NCBI RefSeq assembly: GCF_008711325.1 | Contig: NZ_VXDB01000005.1 | Coordinates: forward strand, 124,001-188,000 | From: Roseibium sediminis | GTDB taxonomy: Bacteria > Pseudomonadota > Alphaproteobacteria > Rhizobiales > Stappiaceae | Length of the DNA stretch: 64,000 nucleotides | Reading direction: 5' to 3' | Position numbers and translations under genes: made by a program | Shown here: positions 59,898 through 64,000 of the stretch, one piece after another | How positions within the stretch are numbered: position 1 is the stretch's first letter | How the letters are laid out: each line of letters begins with the position of its first letter | The notes under the pieces: model-generated | What the model was told of the DNA's origin: nothing | The model's database searches: none | Seen by the model: only the letters and a program-made list of their open reading frames with translations

Positions 59898-60746
59898 ATG
59901 CTGGTTTGTCCGACACGGGAGGAAATACGGGCGCTGACCGCCGGATATCGGCGTGCACGGCGTTCGGTAGGTCTGGTCCCGACTATGGGGTATCTGCACG
60001 AAGGCCATCTGGCCCTCGTGCGGGAAGCGCAAAAGTGGGTCGACAAGGTAATTGTTTCGATCTTTGTCAATCCGACCCAGTTTGGTCCCAATGAGGATCT
60101 CTCCACCTATCCAAGGGATGCCGAACGCGATCTGAAGCTCCTGAAGGCGGAAGGCGTGGACGGGGTGTTTCTTCCCTCTGCCGAAGAAATGTACGGCTCG
60201 CGCGGCGGGGCATTCGTCGAAGTGCCGGAATTGTCCGGCATCTTGCAGGGCGCATTGCGGCCCGGACACTTTCGCGGCGTGGCAACGGTCGTGACCAAGC
60301 TCTTCAACATCGTTCAGCCGGATGTCGCCGTCTTCGGTGAGAAGGACTATCAGCAGCTCACGCTGATCCGTCAGATGGTGCGGGATCTCGACATGCCGGT
60401 CGAGATCATCGGGCATCCCACCGTACGCGAAGCCGACGGGCTGGCCATGTCATCGAGAAACGTGCGGTTGAGCGACGATCATCGCCGTCAGGCGGTGGCG
60501 CTTTCCCGATCTCTGGATCGCGCTGAAGAGGCTGCGCGGACGGAAAGGAACGTGACGTCGCTTGATGCCCTCATCCGGCAGGAACTGGCAGCCGCCGCCG
60601 TTGGCAAGGTTGAAAGCGTCGACATTCGCGACGCTTCCACTCTTGAGCCGCTGGGCGACACGTTGTCCGGGCCTGCGGTTGTTCTTCTGGCGGTGCGCTT
60701 TGGCACTGTCCTGCTGATCGATCAGCGCGTCATCGGCAAGATTTGA
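59898..60746 (+). CDS. panC: Pantothenate synthetase
   Basis: A 282-residue enzyme that joins pantoate and beta-alanine with ATP to make pantothenate. ATG at 59898 gives [11 protein letters not shown]; an upstream in-frame start adds 13 unrelated residues. Motifs: [18 protein letters not shown] with the HIGH-like [28 protein letters not shown]-type [13 protein letters not shown] and [16 protein letters not shown]. It precedes panB by 31 bp, so the two form a vitamin B5 operon. Cytoplasmic. Confidence 0.97.
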   Translation: MLVCPTREEIRALTAGYRRARRSVGLVPTMGYLHEGHLALVREAQKWVDKVIVSIFVNPTQFGPNEDLSTYPRDAERDLKLLKAEGVDGVFLPSAEEMYGSRGGAFVEVPELSGILQGALRPGHFRGVATVVTKLFNIVQPDVAVFGEKDYQQLTLIRQMVRDLDMPVEIIGHPTVREADGLAMSSRNVRLSDDHRRQAVALSRSLDRAEEAARTERNVTSLDALIRQELAAAAVGKVESVDIRDASTLEPLGDTLSGPAVVLLAVRFGTVLLIDQRVIGKI

Positions 60747-60777
60747 ATGTTCACGGATTGATAGAGGGGACACCTTC

Positions 60778-61587
60778 ATGAGCACCCAGAAACCAGTGCG
60801 CCGGATCACGGTCCCGCAGATCCGAAACCGCAAGGGGCAGGAGCCGATCGTTTCCCTGACATCTTACCATGCGCACACGGCAGCAATCGTCGACAACTAT
60901 GCCGACTTCATTCTTGTTGGTGACAGTCTGGGCATGGTCATGCACGGTATGGAGTCAACCGTCGGTGTTCCTCTCGATCTGATGATCATGCATGGCAAGG
61001 CCGTGGTCCGGGGCACGAAACGGGCGCTTGTCGTGGTGGACATGCCCTTTGGCACCTACGAGGAAAGCCCGGGGGTTGCCTTCCGCAATGCCGCTCGCAT
61101 CATGAAGGAAACCCAGTGCGGAGCCGTCAAACTCGAGGGCGGCAAGCGCATGGCCGAAACCATCCGTTTCCTGACCGAGCGCGGTGTGCCTGTCATGGCA
61201 CATATCGGCCTGACGCCGCAGTCAAGTCACGTCATGGGTGGGTTCAAGACGCAGGGCCGCGATGAGGAAAGCTGGCCCGAGCATGAGGAAGATGCACGTG
61301 CTGTTTCACAAGCCGGCGCCTTTGCGCTCGTTCTGGAAGGCATGGTCGAACCGCTTGCGGCCCGGATCACCAAGCAGGTCGACATCCCGACGATCGGGAT
61401 TGGCGCGTCTGCCGAATGTGACGGCCAGATCCTTGTGCTGGAGGACATGCTTGGCCTCAACCCCACCCCGCCGAAGTTCGTGAAGGTCTACGGCAATCTG
61501 GGTGGCCAGATCGAGGCGGCCGTGAAGGCTTACGCAGAGGACGTCAAGACGCGAGAGTTTCCGACCGAGAAGGAAGTGTATCGCTGA
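60778..61587 (+). CDS. panB: Ketopantoate hydroxymethyltransferase
   Basis: A 269-residue enzyme that transfers a hydroxymethyl group from 5,10-methylene-THF to 2-oxoisovalerate. The start follows [40 protein letters not shown] in family blocks, then [17 protein letters not shown] and the C-terminal [23 protein letters not shown] are the KPHMT signatures. It decamerises in the cytoplasm. It ends the panCB pair; I see no terminator hairpin after it. Confidence 0.97.
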   Translation: MSTQKPVRRITVPQIRNRKGQEPIVSLTSYHAHTAAIVDNYADFILVGDSLGMVMHGMESTVGVPLDLMIMHGKAVVRGTKRALVVVDMPFGTYEESPGVAFRNAARIMKETQCGAVKLEGGKRMAETIRFLTERGVPVMAHIGLTPQSSHVMGGFKTQGRDEESWPEHEEDARAVSQAGAFALVLEGMVEPLAARITKQVDIPTIGIGASAECDGQILVLEDMLGLNPTPPKFVKVYGNLGGQIEAAVKAYAEDVKTREFPTEKEVYR

Positions 61588-61683
61588 GAAGGTTTGCGGT
61601 GCCGGTAGCGCAAGATAAGTAAAACAACTTAAAGGATTTTGAGATAGTCAATTTGCAGTCAGTGATTGCAAATTGGAGGTCTC

Positions 61684-62181
61684 ATGTACCTGATGCGCTT
61701 GACCTACTACAGCAGCCCGTCGATTACCATGGAGCATGGTGGCCGCACGAATGCCCTGAAAGATATTCTTGCTGCAAGTCGCCGCAACAATGCTGACAGT
61801 GGTATCACCGGAACCTTGTTTTTCAACGATGAGTATTTTGCTCAGGTCATCGAAGGAGATCGTGAGCAGGTGAGCGACTCCTTCATCAGAATTTCCAGAG
61901 ACGAACGCCACAGGAACATCATTGTCCTGCGGGCGCAGTCCATCCATGAACGCTTGTTCAACGGCTGGGAAATGGGCTTCGCCAGCATCACAGAGAATAC
62001 CGAGATGCTGTATCGAAAATACAGTTCTTATTCCGAGTTCAAGCCATCCCGGATGACAGCAGACGGTCTTGAGGCCCTGCTTGTCGAGATGGTCCATCAC
62101 ACATCGGTCGCTCGGAAGCAGACAGCGGATCAGGCCGGGTCCCGCGACATTTCCAAAGTGAGAAAGGTCAAGAGCCTTTAA
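61684..62181 (+). CDS. Stand-alone BLUF-domain blue-light photoreceptor
   Basis: A 165-residue flavin photoreceptor. ATG at 61684 follows TTGGAGGTCTC; an in-frame TTG 18 bases earlier is less likely. All FAD-switch residues are present: Tyr8 (LTYYS), Asn36 (SRRNNADSGITGTL), Gln54 (FAQVIEGD), and Trp95-Met97 (GWEMGF). No output domain follows, only a ~70-residue helical tail (SEFKPSRMTADGLEALL), so it must signal by protein-protein contact, as PixD or YcgF-like short BLUFs do. No partner gene is nearby. Confidence 0.92.
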   Translation: MYLMRLTYYSSPSITMEHGGRTNALKDILAASRRNNADSGITGTLFFNDEYFAQVIEGDREQVSDSFIRISRDERHRNIIVLRAQSIHERLFNGWEMGFASITENTEMLYRKYSSYSEFKPSRMTADGLEALLVEMVHHTSVARKQTADQAGSRDISKVRKVKSL

Positions 62182-62439
62182 TACCAGCCTCAAAAGATAA
62201 GAACCTGTCTGGCCGTGTCTGGGGGCTGTTCGGAAAGGAGCAGGGTGCCGGTCAATTTGATGTCGTGTGAGGGCTGTCTTGCCGCTGCAATAGCTGTGCA
62301 CTGCGGTCCATTCCTGTTGCCTCCTGTCAGATCTGCAAATTGACCAAGGGTCCTTTTGTCGAAATAGTCGAACGCGGTCTGGTGCCCATCGCGATGGTGG
62401 CGCCCGTGCCGATGGGACAGACAAGCAGGGCGTTTGGGA
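62182..62439. other. Spacer before the solute-binding protein gene
   Basis: A 258-bp spacer, which should contain the promoter of the downstream transporter operon. I see no convincing terminator for the BLUF gene and no small gene. Confidence 0.4.
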
Positions 62440-63879
62440 ATGCTGGAGCGGGAAACCGACACGATTTCGGCCTTCTTGGCAGGACGAATGGACCGACGGG
62501 AACTTCTCTCGCGTCTCGGGGCATTCGGTTTGACGGCAACCTCGGCCGGGGTGTTGTTCAACCGGCTGGCCTCACAGGCCCAGGCTGCCGATTTTGACTG
62601 GAAACGCCATCAGGGTAAAAGCATCAAGCTGCTCTTGAACAAGCACCCGTATACAGACGCGATGATCGCGAATCTGGAGAATTTCCGGAACCTCACCGGC
62701 ATCCACGTATCCTATGACATCTTCTCCGAGAACGTCTATTTCGAGGAGCTGACCGCGGCGCTGTCTCTCCATTCCAACGAGTATGACGCGTTCATGACCG
62801 GGGCCTACATGACATGGACCTACGGCCCGGCAGGTTGGGTGAAGGACCACAATGAATGGCTTGAGGACCCGACAAAGACGAACCCGCACTTCAATTGGGA
62901 AGACATGCTTCCGGGTGTGCGAAGGTCCTGTGCCTGGAACGGAGTGCCGGGGGCTCCGCTCGGGTCCGAGGATGCAAAACAATGGTGCATTCCCTGGGGC
63001 TATGAGCAAAACAACCTGACATACAACGCGGAGATGTTCGAACGTGTCGGCGTCCAGCCACCGACAAATCTAGATGAAATGATCGACGCAGCAGCAGCCG
63101 TTCAGGCCGGCAACGAAGGGGTCTACGGTATCGGCGTGCGCGGCACCCGCTCTTGGGCAACGATCCACCCCGGCTTTCTGTCTGCCTATGCAAATTTCGG
63201 CGAGAAGGATCTTGAGCTTGTCGATGGCAAGCTGAGTGCGGCCATGAATACGGATGAATCCCGCGCCTTCCATCATAAGTGGGTGGAAATGATCCGCCAG
63301 AGCGGTGCACCGGACTGGTCGTCGCAGACCTGGTACAAGGTGGGGGCCGATCTTGGCGCCGGGCGATCTGCGATGATCTACGATGCGGACATTCTCGGCT
63401 ACTTCGCAAATGGCAGTGACAATGCCATGGCCGGTGAGTTGAGATATGCGCCATTTGCCGCGAACCCGGCAGCCTCTGCGCCGACGCCCAACATCTGGAT
63501 TTGGTCACTGGCCATGTCAGCCTTCTCGCGCGATCCCGATGCAACGTGGTATTTCATGCAATGGGCCACCGGTTTCGAACACAGTCTCTTTGGTGCCAGC
63601 AAGAAGGATTTCGTCAATCCCGTCCGCCAGTCGGTCTGGGACAGCGATCTCTTCCGCGAAAAGCTGAGGCACAATTATCCGGGCTATGCAGAAATGCATG
63701 ACGTGTCAGCACCCGGGGCCAGCATCAAGTTCACGCCGCAGCCGTTGTTCTTCGACCTGACCACGGAATGGGCTGCGACCCTGCAACGGATGGTGGCAGG
63801 CAAGGTGCCTGTCGACGAGGGGCTGGACGAACTGGCCGAGAGCATGAACACGCAATTGGCTGCAGCTGGCCTCAGGTAG
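62440..63879 (+). CDS. Extracellular solute-binding protein with a Tat-like signal
   Basis: A 479-residue family-1 binding protein. The ATG at 62440 was chosen; the residue pair RR with ELLSRLGAFGLTATSAG resembles a twin-arginine signal (MDRRELLSRLG), ending QAQA before ADFDWKRH. That would send it folded to the periplasm. The mature part shows LLLNKHPYTDAMIANLE, then WGYEQNNLTYNAEMFE and PTNLDEMIDAA, typical of sugar or polyol binding proteins. The permease and ATPase genes should lie beyond the window end. Confidence 0.88.
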   Translation: MLERETDTISAFLAGRMDRRELLSRLGAFGLTATSAGVLFNRLASQAQAADFDWKRHQGKSIKLLLNKHPYTDAMIANLENFRNLTGIHVSYDIFSENVYFEELTAALSLHSNEYDAFMTGAYMTWTYGPAGWVKDHNEWLEDPTKTNPHFNWEDMLPGVRRSCAWNGVPGAPLGSEDAKQWCIPWGYEQNNLTYNAEMFERVGVQPPTNLDEMIDAAAAVQAGNEGVYGIGVRGTRSWATIHPGFLSAYANFGEKDLELVDGKLSAAMNTDESRAFHHKWVEMIRQSGAPDWSSQTWYKVGADLGAGRSAMIYDADILGYFANGSDNAMAGELRYAPFAANPAASAPTPNIWIWSLAMSAFSRDPDATWYFMQWATGFEHSLFGASKKDFVNPVRQSVWDSDLFREKLRHNYPGYAEMHDVSAPGASIKFTPQPLFFDLTTEWAATLQRMVAGKVPVDEGLDELAESMNTQLAAAGLR

Positions 63880-64000
63880 ACACCTGCCTATTGGTGTCTC
63901 GCAAAGAGCAGTGACTGGCGCCCCTGACGATCTGTGATTTGACTTGAACGGTCAGTTTCACCACATCCTTTGGCATGAGACCTTCCGCGAGATGCGGATG
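63880..64000. other. Terminal segment of the window
   Basis: AGACACC (63878-63884) and GGTGTCT (63893-63899) form a 7-bp stem across the solute-binding stop codon, without a T-run. The last 100 bp hold nothing I can identify; a following permease gene probably starts beyond position 64000. Confidence 0.4.

Noticed and set aside
63878-63899. Terminator after the solute-binding gene
   Set aside because: The 7-bp stem overlaps the stop codon and lacks a T-run; permease genes probably follow, so transcription should continue.

Overview
The window is GC-rich alphaproteobacterial chromosome. Gene content and order (ATP synthase tail, pckA, chvI-chvG, hprK-EIIA-HPr, ahcY, divL, tsaE, addBA, trxA) match the Hyphomicrobiales (Rhizobiales) pattern, most plausibly a marine Stappiaceae-type organism (Roseibium, Labrenzia or Stappia). 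That placement is inferred from gene order and protein character, not from a search. There are no rRNA genes, CRISPR arrays, insertion sequences or prophage genes, so this is mostly core chromosome with small accessory pockets.

Regions: (1) 1-3.2 kb, end of the F1 ATP synthase operon (atpA tail, atpG, atpD, atpC). (2) 3.3-6.5 kb, minus strand: a mini GcrA-like protein, then a molybdenum-cofactor maturation set (MocA-like fusion and a split XdhC). (3) 6.6-13.8 kb: pckA, with a pair of LacI-type palindromes upstream, divergent from chvI-chvG, the truncated HPr kinase, EIIA and HPr, then a SatD-type pair. (4) 14.0-27.6 kb: ahcY behind a palindromic operator; divL, which has tyrosine in place of the phosphoacceptor histidine and lies behind seven GANTC sites; then TsaE-AmgK fusion, murU, addB, addA and trxA. 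(5) 27.7-36.4 kb: grpE, a TRIC channel, then minus-strand lapA, ihfB, sppA, FKBP, rpsA, cmk and aroA, and a plus-strand TIGR02300 protein. (6) 36.5-41.9 kb: tRNA-Ala(GGC), a YqaA protein and a ugpBAEC-type glycerol-3-phosphate ABC operon with operator-like inverted repeats. (7) 42-55 kb, mixed accessory genes: AlkC-type glycosylase, MFS operon, LysR, Hsp20-DUF1150, OpgC, TTC38-like protein, YeeE/YedE, GIY-YIG, peroxiredoxin, a small mRNA-like cassette with an extreme Shine-Dalgarno sequence, GST/MaiA and SDR. (8) 55-64 kb: potassium channel with a zinc-ribbon tail, secreted esterase, a coupled CoA-transferase/ThDP-enzyme pair, panC-panB, a stand-alone BLUF photoreceptor and a Tat-type solute-binding protein.

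Several genes connect. ChvG-ChvI, HPr kinase, EIIA and HPr form an envelope and carbon-status signalling block beside the gluconeogenic gene pckA. AmgK (fused to TsaE) and MurU recycle peptidoglycan sugars. DivL, the mini GcrA-like protein and the dense GANTC cluster point to CcrM/GcrA/CtrA cell-cycle control. The best leads for something undescribed are the self-contained small cassette at 53056-53270, the GANTC cluster before divL, the CoA-transferase/ThDP-enzyme pair, the overlapping small ORF/YjbR/MFS operon and the zinc-ribbon channel.
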